Counted from the first letter of the stretch, positions 17,246 to 25,578 are shown. The stretch: 64,000 bases of DNA from Niabella agricola (GCF_021538615.1 NZ_JAJHIZ010000003.1:3348001-3412000), one strand, 5' to 3'. Numbers and translations: made by a program. The notes: generated from the letters alone by a model not told the origin.

Positions 17246-17719
17246 TTAAGCCTCCGGAGCTTTTGCTGCCGGTGCAAAACGTTGCCGCAGTTGCTCATAA
17301 ATGGTTTTGCTGCCCTGCACCCCGCTTTCCGCAGCCGCACCAAATATTTTGTACACAATCAATGCGCTGGAATACGCCTCACTGCCGGCCAGCAGCTGAG
17401 TATCTGCCAGTTTTTCCGCCAGTTGCTGCACCACCAGCACCAGCTCATCCAGCCCGTGGTAAAGGTCCAGGTCTTTTTTCATTTCATCCGTTTTAATAAA
17501 GGAGGGAACCAGCGGGGCATTATTTACGGCGGCCTGTATGGCATCTTCTGTAAATACTTTGTTGCTCACGTTAATTTTGGGCAGGGCCATGCGTTCTGCA
17601 GGGGTAAGTCCGGTTAAAAAAGGCAGCGCCTGTTGAATAGCAGCCAGGTGGTCTTTTACGGTTTGCAGTGCTTCCGGTGTTAATACCGCATCCACGCGGT
17701 TAAAATTTGCGTTTGCCAT
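17246..17719 (-). CDS. Conserved hypothetical helical protein
   Basis: A 157-residue soluble protein without signal peptide or membrane segment. It is mostly helical: TPEALQTVKDHLAAIQQALP, LTPAERMALPKINVSNKVF, MKKDLDLYHGLDELVLVVQQ and SEAYSSALIVYKIFGAAAES, ending in an Ala/Pro-rich tail. I do not recognise a family or function. It is transcribed alone, has its own strong terminator, and its stop codon touches an AGACCT paired palindrome. Confidence 0.75.
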   Translation of the reverse strand: MANANFNRVDAVLTPEALQTVKDHLAAIQQALPFLTGLTPAERMALPKINVSNKVFTEDAIQAAVNNAPLVPSFIKTDEMKKDLDLYHGLDELVLVVQQLAEKLADTQLLAGSEAYSSALIVYKIFGAAAESGVQGSKTIYEQLRQRFAPAAKAPEA

Positions 17720-17964
17720 AGCGATTGTTTTTTGGTTATCAAAAATTGTGTTTCTCCGTTTTCTAAAGGGATTTTGGTGTCTTAAAACGGTAATCCTAAA
17801 ATAATAATTATTTTTTATATATTGCTTCTTGGTAGTGGTAATACACTGTTAAAACCATTAATTGAAGTAGTGCCAAATTAGGGGGTTGTTATGGGCGGGT
17901 GCAAGGGGATAAACAAATAAATGGATGGGTGATTAATACTATTTGGATGTTGCTAACAATTGTT

Positions 17965-17972
17965 TATTTTTG
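17965..17972 (+). promoter_or_regulatory. Promoter of the AbrB-like/RhuM pair
   Basis: TATTTTTG at 17965-17972 is an exact TAnnTTTG box, with TTTG at 17942-17945 spaced 19 bases upstream as a -33 element. The ATG at 17977 follows only four bases later, which fits a nearly leaderless transcript and decides the start against upstream in-frame codons. Confidence 0.65.
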
Positions 17973-17976
17973 TGGT

Positions 17977-18366
17977 ATGAAAATAAAGTTTTTCAATCCG
18001 GATAGTCTTGATAGAAATTTGAAGGCCACTGTGCACAAGAGTGGAAAATTGGGCTTTACAGTAGACGCTGCTAAAAGGCTGAAGCTTGAACCAAACAAAA
18101 GTGCCGCAATAGGAACGAATGAGGATGATCCTTCGGATGATTCCTTATATGTAATTGTTTATAAGGAGGTAAGAAGTGGCGCTTTTCGCATAGCTAAGGC
18201 GGGCCAGTATTACTATATTAATCTCAAAGCTTTATTTGACGCTCTGAAAATCAATTACAAAGCTGAGTCTGTGGTTTACGATATATCCGAAGAAACCATT
18301 GAAAATGAAACCGTTTTTAAATTTTCCCGCAGAAAAAACACCAAAAAATTAAATATAGAACTTTAA
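17977..18366 (+). CDS. AbrB-like small protein paired with RhuM
   Basis: A 129-residue protein. The N-terminal part, MKIKFFNPDSLDRNLKATVH followed by KSGKLGFTVDAAKRLKLEPN, has the spacing of SpoVT/AbrB-type swapped-hairpin DNA-binding domains, where a short strand, a K-x-G-x-L-x-F turn and a helix alternate. The C-terminal part (VYDISEETIENETVFKFSRR) is a separate beta segment with a basic tail. The AbrB reading is inference from pattern only. It overlaps no gene but ends 15 bases before RhuM, so the two form an operon; a small DNA-binding protein in front of a larger partner is a typical antitoxin-toxin order. The gene is visibly AT-richer than the housekeeping genes. Confidence 0.65.
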   Translation: MKIKFFNPDSLDRNLKATVHKSGKLGFTVDAAKRLKLEPNKSAAIGTNEDDPSDDSLYVIVYKEVRSGAFRIAKAGQYYYINLKALFDALKINYKAESVVYDISEETIENETVFKFSRRKNTKKLNIEL

Positions 18367-18381
18367 ACAAACCACTAATCT

Positions 18382-19365
18382 ATGGAAAGTGAGATTTTAA
18401 TTTACCAAACAGAGGGAGGTGATACAAGGATTGAAGTAAGGCTTGAGAGCGAAGATGTGTGGTTATCGCAAACACAGATGTGTACATTATATCAGAAATC
18501 AAAATCATCCATAAGTGAGCATCTGACAGATATTTTTAAGACGGGAGAATTGGATGAAGATTCAGTTGTTCGGAAATACCGAACAACTGCTGCTGATGGC
18601 AAAATGTATAACACCAAGTTTTACAACCTTGATGTTATTATATCTGTTGGGTACCGGGTAGATAGTCATCGGGGAATCCAATTTCGCAAATGGGCCACCC
18701 AGCGCCTGAAGGAATATTTAATAAAAGGCTTTACCCTGGATGATGAACGCCTTAAATCCGGCAACCAGCCCAACTATTTTCAGGAGCTGCTGGATCGTAT
18801 ACGGGATATACGCTCTACAGAGCGGATCTTTTATGAAAAGGTAAAAGAAATATACGCCACCAGTATCGATTATGACCGTAATGCTGCCACCACACAGGCT
18901 TTTTTTGCCTCCGTGCAAAACAAGCTGCACTGGGCGGTGCATAGCCACACTGCTGCGGAGCTTATTTATAAAAGGGCCAGTGCAGATAAGCCCAATATGG
19001 GCCTTACTACCTGGAAGGGCGATAAGCTGCGCAAAACGGATGTAACCATTGCTAAAAATTACCTTACGGAGCTGGAGCTAAAAGAACTGAACCTGCTGGT
19101 AGAGCAATACCTGGCCTTTGCAGAAACACAGGCACTGCGGCAGGTACCCATGTATATGAAGGACTGGGCGGCGCGGCTGCATGATATACTAACCATTAAC
19201 CAAAAGGAAATAAAGCTGGATGCCGGGCGCATAAGCAAAAAAATTGCCGATGAACTGGCTGAAAAGGAATATGAAAAATTTGATGCACGGAGGAAAGAAA
19301 TTGAGGCGGTGGAAAGCCTGAAGCTACTGGAAGATGGTATGAAAAAGATAGGAAAAGTACAGTAG
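18382..19365 (+). CDS. RhuM-family protein
   Basis: A 327-residue RhuM-family protein. The N-terminal two thirds show the family core: IYQTEGGDTRIEVRLESEDVW, WLSQTQMCTLYQKSKSSISEH, TTAADGKMYNTKFYNLDVII, SVGYRVDSHRGIQFRKWATQ and RLKEYLIKGFTLDDERLK. The C-terminal third (ERIFYEKVKEIYATSIDYD onward) is the second conserved domain, rich in helices, ending at a coiled-coil-like Glu/Lys tail. RhuM was named from a Salmonella pathogenicity island; members occur widely in mobile islands and their molecular role is not established. The N-terminal part resembles phage DNA-binding (KilA-N/Bro-like) domains. It sits in an operon with the AbrB-like gene. Confidence 0.9.
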   Translation: MESEILIYQTEGGDTRIEVRLESEDVWLSQTQMCTLYQKSKSSISEHLTDIFKTGELDEDSVVRKYRTTAADGKMYNTKFYNLDVIISVGYRVDSHRGIQFRKWATQRLKEYLIKGFTLDDERLKSGNQPNYFQELLDRIRDIRSTERIFYEKVKEIYATSIDYDRNAATTQAFFASVQNKLHWAVHSHTAAELIYKRASADKPNMGLTTWKGDKLRKTDVTIAKNYLTELELKELNLLVEQYLAFAETQALRQVPMYMKDWAARLHDILTINQKEIKLDAGRISKKIADELAEKEYEKFDARRKEIEAVESLKLLEDGMKKIGKVQ

Positions 19366-19400
19366 GTGAATTACAAAACTTTTGTTTAGCTATTTATGTG

Positions 19401-19421
19401 ATCAATTCCTACAAAATTGAT
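19401..19421. promoter_or_regulatory. 7-bp inverted repeat upstream of the OLD-type gene
   Basis: ATCAATT (19401-19407) and AATTGAT (19415-19421) are exact inverted repeats with a 7-base spacer, 33 bases before the ATG at 19454. Its position suits an operator, but the region is AT-rich, so chance is not excluded. Confidence 0.35.
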
Positions 19422-19453
19422 AATGATTAAGAAGACCAAAACAATAATTTATT

Positions 19454-21172
19454 ATGACTCTTATTACGAGAATTTCAATCCAAAATTTTAAATGTTACCG
19501 AAGAAGACAAATGTTTAATTTGGGACAATCGAATTTTTTTATTGGGGCGAATAATGCAGGAAAATCTGCGGTATTGAAGGCCATGCATTGCTTTTTTGAC
19601 GACAACCAATATTCTCCTGAATATATTAATCAAACTGAACTACGCTCAAAGGGTACTGGATTCAATAAAACAGTTATTGGTATTACTTTTGACTTGAATA
19701 TCATCACTACAAAAAGCCTTCAGGCTAAATTAAAAAAGCTTTATGGAGACTCCTTAACGCTCAACAAGAACTTTACATATAGAGAAAATACAAATACAAC
19801 AATTATAGACTATACACTGGGTAAAACTACTATTCAGTTTGATTCTTTGCCGCCAGAAGTCCTTGAATTCCTTTCTAAAATATCAGTTTCATATATACAT
19901 CCGCAGGAGGCAAAAGAATTATTGGAAAAAGCACAGGAAAAATTAAAGAGGCGTCTATTATCTAATTGGGGACGGAATGCTGCCCTCGCAGATATTTTAG
20001 GACAATTACAAAAGCAGTGGACTGATTTAAGGAAAAGGGCAAATAGCTATTTATCTAACGGCTTAACTCAAAGTCTGCAGAATATATGGCCTGGTTGTAG
20101 CACGAAGGTTGACCTACCCGAAAAAATTGAAGATGTAATTGGAATTTCGGAGATAATTTTTAAGGCTTCCTCGGAGCTGCCAGATGTTTCATTAACATCA
20201 CAAGGTACAGGCGCCCAATCAACAATTCTTTACCAGACTCATTTCCTTCTTGATAGTGATAAAACTCTGCACCGAGGATTTTATTATCCGATTTGGCTTG
20301 TTGAAGAGCCTGAATCCTTTTTGCATGCAGATATTATTTTCAAGTTGGGATATTTGCTCTGTTCAGATCTGTGGTTGGACAGTATTCAAATGTTAGTGTC
20401 AACTCATTCTCCTTTACTACTCGCCACATCAAAACAAAACGCAGAAAGGATAATGTGGTTTACTATCGATAGTCATTCTCCCATTGAAAGCAAGTTGGTA
20501 TCCAACTGGACAAACGATGAAGTAAAGGAGATTGGCCTCCTAATGGGTGATCCGAATTTTGACATATATTTTAGAACATCTGAAGCACAAAGGCTCCTCA
20601 TTATTGAAGACTCGAAGGAGATTACAGAGCAGAAGCTTATTGAATCGGGAATCGATATTACGCAAAGACTTAGTGGCGTTACAGAACTAAAAAGATATTT
20701 TGATGTCTTGCGTGCTGTTGATGTAAGTATGGGGAGAAGTATCTTTTTCCTCGTAGATAATGACGACGGAGGTAAAGAATTTAGAAGCTCATTGGAAGTA
20801 GGAGAAGAAGTGAAAAAAACAGCAAGTGGATTTATCAAATATAAATTTGAAAATAATGTCTATTTGATTCTTTTTCCAGAAGGGTATGCGATGGAAGAGC
20901 TTTTTAAAGAGCACGATTCAATAGTTGAAAGCTGCGCAAATCAGGTGTTTAATGCAACACATACTAGAGCTATGTCAGACGGGGCGGTCCCCGCTAAGCT
21001 GTCACGAACTCATGCACATATAAGAAGTAAAACTGCAAGAGGATTAGATGATGCGAAGAAAATGATCCGTAATACGCAAGATGTTAAAGACATATTCTGG
21101 AATCAGGTTGAAGAACGAGGACTTCAAATTGACCAAACTCTTGCGAAAGAGATAAAGAGCTTAATTAATTGA
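19454..21172 (+). CDS. OLD-type ATPase with TOPRIM-like C-terminus
   Basis: A 572-residue protein. The ATPase part has Walker A GANNAGKSAVL at about 31-41, an ABC-type signature-like SQGTGAQST, Walker B WLVEEPESFLHAD near 280-292 and an H-loop MLVSTHSPLLLA near 312-323. The C-terminal region carries RLLIIEDSKE (Glu near 383) and FFLVDNDDGG (Asp near 434 and 436), fitting the E...DxD metal site of a TOPRIM nuclease. This is the layout of OLD-family nucleases, several of which defend against phage or block other mobile elements. No helicase partner of the Gabija kind is adjacent. The gene is clearly AT-rich and lies 88 bases after rhuM. Confidence 0.85.
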   Translation: MTLITRISIQNFKCYRRRQMFNLGQSNFFIGANNAGKSAVLKAMHCFFDDNQYSPEYINQTELRSKGTGFNKTVIGITFDLNIITTKSLQAKLKKLYGDSLTLNKNFTYRENTNTTIIDYTLGKTTIQFDSLPPEVLEFLSKISVSYIHPQEAKELLEKAQEKLKRRLLSNWGRNAALADILGQLQKQWTDLRKRANSYLSNGLTQSLQNIWPGCSTKVDLPEKIEDVIGISEIIFKASSELPDVSLTSQGTGAQSTILYQTHFLLDSDKTLHRGFYYPIWLVEEPESFLHADIIFKLGYLLCSDLWLDSIQMLVSTHSPLLLATSKQNAERIMWFTIDSHSPIESKLVSNWTNDEVKEIGLLMGDPNFDIYFRTSEAQRLLIIEDSKEITEQKLIESGIDITQRLSGVTELKRYFDVLRAVDVSMGRSIFFLVDNDDGGKEFRSSLEVGEEVKKTASGFIKYKFENNVYLILFPEGYAMEELFKEHDSIVESCANQVFNATHTRAMSDGAVPAKLSRTHAHIRSKTARGLDDAKKMIRNTQDVKDIFWNQVEERGLQIDQTLAKEIKSLIN

Positions 21173-21357
21173 TTTGAACCTTAAAAAATAGAGCCTAAAA
21201 CGGAATAAAAGTATTGATGCTTCTGGAATAAGTTAGGACCTGTGTTAATCAATCGAGTTTTAAGAATTTGATTTTTTGATTTAAAGACAAGATGAGCAAG
21301 TAAAGGCAGATGATTTTTGAGAAGTATCCGAAATAACAAATAGAGAATCCATGTGCA

Positions 21358-21621
21358 TTACCTTTTTGTCTTTTTCACAGACTCTTCAACTTTTGCCATA
21401 AATTTTGAAAGAGGAATATTATAATATTCGCAAAGCAGGCTTAGGTTACTAATAGAAATATTTCCAACAGCGGTTTCTATTCGGCCTATATGAATAGAGA
21501 TATCGGTTTTGATTTTTATATCGTTGACAACCTCCTCCTGGCTAAGTCCGAGCTTTTCCCGAAGCTGCTTTGCCACGATAGCAATGCCTGTTAATAGTTC
21601 GTCATTCCGATATTGACTCAT
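21358..21621 (-). CDS. XRE-family helix-turn-helix regulator
   Basis: An 87-residue protein starting MSQYRNDELLTGIAIVAKQL. The core LREKLGLSQEEVVNDIKIKT and IGRIETAVGNISISNLSLLCEYYNI is a Cro/CI-type helix-turn-helix, with the helix-3 IGRIE and the conserved leucine pattern. It likely represses a nearby promoter. A longer frame runs to 21774, but the extra part is AT-rich and crosses a divergent promoter; the ATG at 21621 is preferred. The gene converges on the OLD-type ATPase (185-base gap) and diverges from the gene at 21909. Similar small XRE proteins control toxin and defence genes, and that is the likely job here. Confidence 0.85.
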   Translation of the reverse strand: MSQYRNDELLTGIAIVAKQLREKLGLSQEEVVNDIKIKTDISIHIGRIETAVGNISISNLSLLCEYYNIPLSKFMAKVEESVKKTKR

Positions 21622-21655
21622 GATTACAAAGGGAAGCGGAAAAAAAGTTTTAAAC

Positions 21656-21674
21656 AATGACATATTTGTCATTT
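21656..21674. promoter_or_regulatory. Candidate operator of the XRE regulator
   Basis: AATGACA TATT TGTCATT is a perfect 7-bp inverted repeat in the region between the XRE gene and the divergent gene, and it lies just upstream of two plus-strand -7 boxes. It is the only strong dyad in that region and fits the binding site of a small dimeric repressor. Confidence 0.5.
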
Positions 21675-21682
21675 TTGTTTTA

Positions 21683-21706
21683 TATCTTTGGGTTGTTATA
21701 TTTTTG
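21683..21706 (+). promoter_or_regulatory. Two overlapping plus-strand -7 boxes
   Basis: TATCTTTG at 21683-21690 and TATTTTTG at 21699-21706 are both exact TAnnTTTG matches; for the second, TTTG at 21674-21677 lies 21 bases upstream. They point towards the gene at 21909 and leave a leader of about 190 bases, or about 95 if the ATG at 21807 is used. Confidence 0.5.
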
Positions 21707-21908
21707 AATTTCTTCTTAGAGGAAAAAAGAAGCAATTCGCTTAAAATCTCGAATAGAAAACTGGTAATTTTCAAAGGAACGGGAGAATAAGTGGACTGTC
21801 TACGTTATGGCGTGGGCTCTCTTATCCGTTCCGGGTATACCAGTACCTCTATTCGGTAAGTTGAGCACCACGCTTTTTTGTGCGGGTGCCAGCCTAAAAC
21901 TTTTTGTT

Positions 21909-22379
21909 ATGGACAACGCCGTTGCTACACCCGCACCCAACACCAATCCCCATTTTAATGAAGCCCAGTGGCTGCAAGTACTGTTTTTGCTGGCAGATAC
22001 CCAATGCTGGCTGCAACAATCGCAGGAGCAGCTTATTTGGCAGCTGCCGGTAAAAAACCGTAAAAAGCTGTTGCGCAAAAACTGGTACCTGAGCGCCAAG
22101 GCGCTGGCGCATATTTTAGAGCGCCATTATTATAAGGTACCGCGCCACCCGCTGGCCAGTAAGTTTACCCTGTCCATACCGGCTATTGCCGCCGCTATAA
22201 GAGATGCGTACCAGCAACCACCCGCGCCGGTGCCGGATAGTGAATTGCTGCAGCGGGTATGGGATACCGGCGCGCCCGTTGGATATGATACCACCGGCCG
22301 CGTAGTTAATATACTCACCGTTATTACCGATGCCGCCGGGGAAATTATTACCGCCTTCCCGGGGATCATAGACCTGTGA
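21909..22379 (+). CDS. Possible RNase-toxin-like protein
   Basis: A 156-residue protein from the ATG at 21909; an in-frame ATG at 21807 would add 34 residues of unclear quality. After a helical N-terminus (FNEAQWLQVLFLLADTQCWL) comes SAKALAHILERHYYKVPRHP and, at the C-terminus, VVNILTVITDAAGEIITAFP. The H-x-x-x-R-H segment followed by a final beta strand ending I-T-A-F-P resembles the C-terminal RNase domains of polymorphic (CdiA/RHS-type) toxins. This is pattern-level inference; no export domain is attached. The last three codons and the TGA lie inside an AGACCT paired palindrome. The next gene begins 66 bases later and could be its partner. Confidence 0.55.
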   Translation: MDNAVATPAPNTNPHFNEAQWLQVLFLLADTQCWLQQSQEQLIWQLPVKNRKKLLRKNWYLSAKALAHILERHYYKVPRHPLASKFTLSIPAIAAAIRDAYQQPPAPVPDSELLQRVWDTGAPVGYDTTGRVVNILTVITDAAGEIITAFPGIIDL

Positions 22380-22415
22380 GGTCTATACCACGCCAGGTGC
22401 AGACCTCACAGGTCT
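22370..22415. repeat. AGACCT paired palindrome, copy 2
   Basis: AGACCTGTGAGGTCT at 22370-22384 and its exact reverse complement AGACCTCACAGGTCT at 22401-22415, with a 16-base spacer. The left arm supplies the last codons and the TGA stop of the gene at 21909-22379. Confidence 0.95.
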
Positions 22416-22445
22416 TTCCCTCCTTTCACCCCCAAAACAAAACAT

Positions 22446-23003
22446 ATGAAAACCCTTTCCACAACCGATCCTTTTCAAACAGAATGCTGGAGCCTTGAAA
22501 AAACCATCAATCCCTACCGGGTATTTGCCCGCTGCTTTACCGACGCAGGTGATCTGCATAAACTGCGCAAAATCCTGCTGCATGTGTTTCTTTTTATACA
22601 TCCCTTCAGGCCGCAGCACAAAGAACGCTTTTATGATGTGCACCTGGCATTTATGGCCATTAACTCGGTTATTGAAGCGGCCCATTATCTCTGCAATACG
22701 GTTGAAAAGCAGGAGCCAACGGCGGCGCCTTCCATACCCAACAGCCTGCTTAAAAATGATGTACCCATGGAGGAGCGCAGCTTTACCGCTTATTTTATTT
22801 CGGTAGAAGAATACCTGGATCCATTTAAAGTATTCCAGGCTTTTTTTGAATACCAGCCGCGCGGAGATTGGAGGGCCAACCTGCACGAGATCCTGTATTA
22901 TTGCACGACGGATGACTCCATCCAGGTTGAGATGGACCTGTTCTCCTTATGGCTCTACCTTACTAAACTGCTGGAAGCGGCATACATTATCACACAACGC
23001 TGA
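22446..23003 (+). CDS. Internally duplicated hypothetical protein, possible partner of the 21909 gene
   Basis: A 185-residue soluble helical protein. The two halves look alike: SLEKTINPYRVFARCFTDAG...LHKLRKILLHV and SVEEYLDPFKVFQAFFEYQP...RANLHEILYYC share the spacing S-x-E-x-x-x-(N/D)-P-(Y/F)-(R/K)-V-F, then a second helix pair ending IEAAHYL in one and LEAAYII in the other. Each half is about 65 residues (roughly 16-82 and 116-180), joined by a Pro-rich linker. I do not recognise a family. Its place directly after the toxin-like gene makes an immunity or regulatory role possible. Confidence 0.7.
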   Translation: MKTLSTTDPFQTECWSLEKTINPYRVFARCFTDAGDLHKLRKILLHVFLFIHPFRPQHKERFYDVHLAFMAINSVIEAAHYLCNTVEKQEPTAAPSIPNSLLKNDVPMEERSFTAYFISVEEYLDPFKVFQAFFEYQPRGDWRANLHEILYYCTTDDSIQVEMDLFSLWLYLTKLLEAAYIITQR

Positions 23004-23127
23004 ATCCTTTTTTTACCTAACTTTAAATACCCGGTCAACGCGTTGCCATTACCGGGCTATCTGTTTCAAAGGATATTCGTTATACAAAGAAGAGATGTTC
23101 CGTTTTAAAACGATTTAAACCCAAACC

Positions 23128-25578
23128 ATGAACCCGATCCTTAAACCATTGCTCGCCACGCTTGCAGCGTTGTTTTGTACCCATGTGTTATTGGCCCAGC
23201 CCGATCCCAAGCTAAAGCAGGAATTGCTCCAGACCGGGTACATCCATCAAAGCCTGTTACCACTGGATCCATCAAAGGGCTTTGAAGCGATGGGTATCAA
23301 AAAGAAAGTGTTGCATACGGTGATGCTCTGCGATATGGAAGACATCGGCGTATGGACGCACAAGGGTATTGGCAGCATCCGCCAAACAGCGGAGCGGAGC
23401 AAATCCGGCAAATACAGCCTGCGGCTGGCCGCACCGGCAACCTCGCCCACGCTGCCGGATTGGGGCCTGGGAAGGGGCACCTGCCTGGCCTCCTTTAATG
23501 TGGGGGGCGCCAATTGGGAAAAATACAACCGGCTTAAATTTTATATCTATCCCGATTGCGAGGGCGCCCGGAGCATTTATTTGAATCTTTATGTAGAAAA
23601 CGATGGGGTTACAAAGGTTCCGGACAAATACGGGCGGGAGGGCTATCATGAGATCAATCTGAAGAACGGTGAATGGAACGAATGCTTTGTAGAAATGACC
23701 GGACTGGCCCGGGATAAGGTGACCAAAATTTCCTTTGCTATTGAGACCTTTGGAAAGGAACTCACCATGGGCGATTCGCTGAAGTTTGATGTGGATGCGG
23801 TGGAACTGCAAACCGTAGATAACCCGGAAACCGTGCGCGGCTGGACCCCGGCCCGCGACCGGATCATTTTTTCTACCAGCGGCTACCGGGTGGGTAGCGA
23901 AAAATCGGCGATCATTAATGTAACGGGCAACCCGGCTGCCTTCCAGGTAAAAGATGCACAAACCGGTCGCGTGGTGTATACCGGTAAGGTCCGCGAGCAA
24001 CAAACGAATATCGGTTCCTTCCGGACAGCCGATTTTTCGGATCTAAAAACAGAAGGGCAGTATATCATACAGGCGGGAACAGTGCAAACAATGCCATTTT
24101 ACATTCATAAAGATGTATGGGATAACTCAGCCTGGCGCATGATTAACTTCCTGTATGCCGAACGCTGCGGTTACCCGGTGCCCGGCAAACATGGGGCTTG
24201 TCATACGGATCTGCATGCGGATTTTGAGGGGAAGACAATTCCCATAAACGGCGGCTGGCACGATGCGGCCGATATGTCGCAGCAAACCCTGCAAACGGGG
24301 GAGATCTCTTTATCATTATTTGAAATGGCCGCGCGTGCAAAGGAAAAGAACAACTTACAACTGTATAACCGGCTGATGGAAGAAGCCCTTTGGGGAATGG
24401 ATTTTGTGATGCGCTCCCGCCTGGGCAATGGCTATCGCGCGCAGACCTGGGGCACCAACCTGTGGACTGACCGCGCGATCGGCACCATTGATGATTCTGC
24501 ACGTCGCTCGGTGCTGGTGTTTAACGGTGCCTTGGAAAACTTCCTGCTTGCCGGTATTGAGGCCTATGCTTCGCAGATGATCAACAATGATGACGCCCTA
24601 AAACAGAACCTCCGGAAGATCGCCATTGAAGATTTTGGATTTGCCCTCGACCGGTTTGAAAAACTGGGTTATGCGGAGCTGAATAAAAAGGGCGGTGGTC
24701 ATGCGGGGATGGCTTCGCAAAGTCAGTATATGGCCAATATCTCCTGGGCCGCGAGTATGCTGTATCAACTTACCGGTGAAAAGAAATATGCTGACGAAGC
24801 AGTGAAGGCCATTCAATACACTTTGCAATGTCAACGCACGGAGCCCATAAAGGATAAAGATGGCTTGAGCGGTTTCTTTTACCGCGACCTGGACAAACGT
24901 TCCATTGTGCATTATACGCATCAGTCGCGGGACTATGCCTATATGGAAGCCCTGGCGGCACTCTGCGAAACCCAGCCCAAGCATGCAGATTACGGGAAGT
25001 GGATCCGTTCAATGACCCTGTATGGAACTTATCTGAAAAAGATCATGCAATATGTACAGCCCTATGGCATGGTGCCCAGCGGCGTGTATCACCGGGATGA
25101 GGTAAAAGATTCGGCGAATTTCTATGCCGTGCAGGTCGGAATCCGGAGCGGTGCCGGTGCGGATTATAAAGAGCAATATGAGAATGGTATCAGGCTGGAT
25201 GAGGAGCACCGGCTGCGTATTTTCCCGGTTTGGTTCTCGTTTAAGGGCAATGGCGCTGTAAGTCTTTCAACAGGAAAAGCCGCTGCTATTTGCGGGCGGA
25301 TCTTAAAAGATAAAACATTGATGGATATTGCCGAGCAGCAACTGTTCTGGATCGTGGGTAAAAATCCTTTCGGGCAATCATTGATCTATGGAGAAGGCAG
25401 TAACTATCCGCAGTTATATACCGCCCTGCCGGGAGAAACGGTAGGTAGCATACCCGTTGGTATGCAATCTTATTTTAATGAAGACCGGCCCTACTGGACG
25501 CAATTTAACACGGCTACTTATAAGGAGGTTTGGGGGGCGCCCGCGGCAAGGTGGTTGATGCTGGTGGCGGAGTTTTAG
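23128..25578 (+). CDS. Glycoside hydrolase family 9 protein with N-terminal Ig-like domain
   Basis: An 816-residue secreted enzyme with a signal peptide (LLATLAALFCTHVLLAQ). Residues about 60-230 form a beta-sandwich with jelly-roll character, and about 235-325 the CelD-type Ig-like domain common in front of GH9 (SGYRVGSEKSAIINVTGNPA, then QYIIQAG). The (alpha/alpha)6 barrel follows, with GGWHDAADM at about 375-383 carrying the two Asp expected for the base, HAGMASQSQYMANISWAAS and, near the end, WIVGKNPFGQSLIYGEG. The usual C-terminal acid appears to be in ATYKEVWGAP. GH9 enzymes cut beta-1,4-glucans and related sugars in the periplasm or outside the cell. It is monocistronic and no SusC/SusD pair is adjacent. 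Confidence 0.92.
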   Translation: MNPILKPLLATLAALFCTHVLLAQPDPKLKQELLQTGYIHQSLLPLDPSKGFEAMGIKKKVLHTVMLCDMEDIGVWTHKGIGSIRQTAERSKSGKYSLRLAAPATSPTLPDWGLGRGTCLASFNVGGANWEKYNRLKFYIYPDCEGARSIYLNLYVENDGVTKVPDKYGREGYHEINLKNGEWNECFVEMTGLARDKVTKISFAIETFGKELTMGDSLKFDVDAVELQTVDNPETVRGWTPARDRIIFSTSGYRVGSEKSAIINVTGNPAAFQVKDAQTGRVVYTGKVREQQTNIGSFRTADFSDLKTEGQYIIQAGTVQTMPFYIHKDVWDNSAWRMINFLYAERCGYPVPGKHGACHTDLHADFEGKTIPINGGWHDAADMSQQTLQTGEISLSLFEMAARAKEKNNLQLYNRLMEEALWGMDFVMRSRLGNGYRAQTWGTNLWTDRAIGTIDDSARRSVLVFNGALENFLLAGIEAYASQMINNDDALKQNLRKIAIEDFGFALDRFEKLGYAELNKKGGGHAGMASQSQYMANISWAASMLYQLTGEKKYADEAVKAIQYTLQCQRTEPIKDKDGLSGFFYRDLDKRSIVHYTHQSRDYAYMEALAALCETQPKHADYGKWIRSMTLYGTYLKKIMQYVQPYGMVPSGVYHRDEVKDSANFYAVQVGIRSGAGADYKEQYENGIRLDEEHRLRIFPVWFSFKGNGAVSLSTGKAAAICGRILKDKTLMDIAEQQLFWIVGKNPFGQSLIYGEGSNYPQLYTALPGETVGSIPVGMQSYFNEDRPYWTQFNTATYKEVWGAPAARWLMLVAEF

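Noticed and set aside
17899..17976. N-terminal extension of the AbrB-like gene
   Set aside because: A consensus promoter lies inside it, so the transcript starts after these codons.
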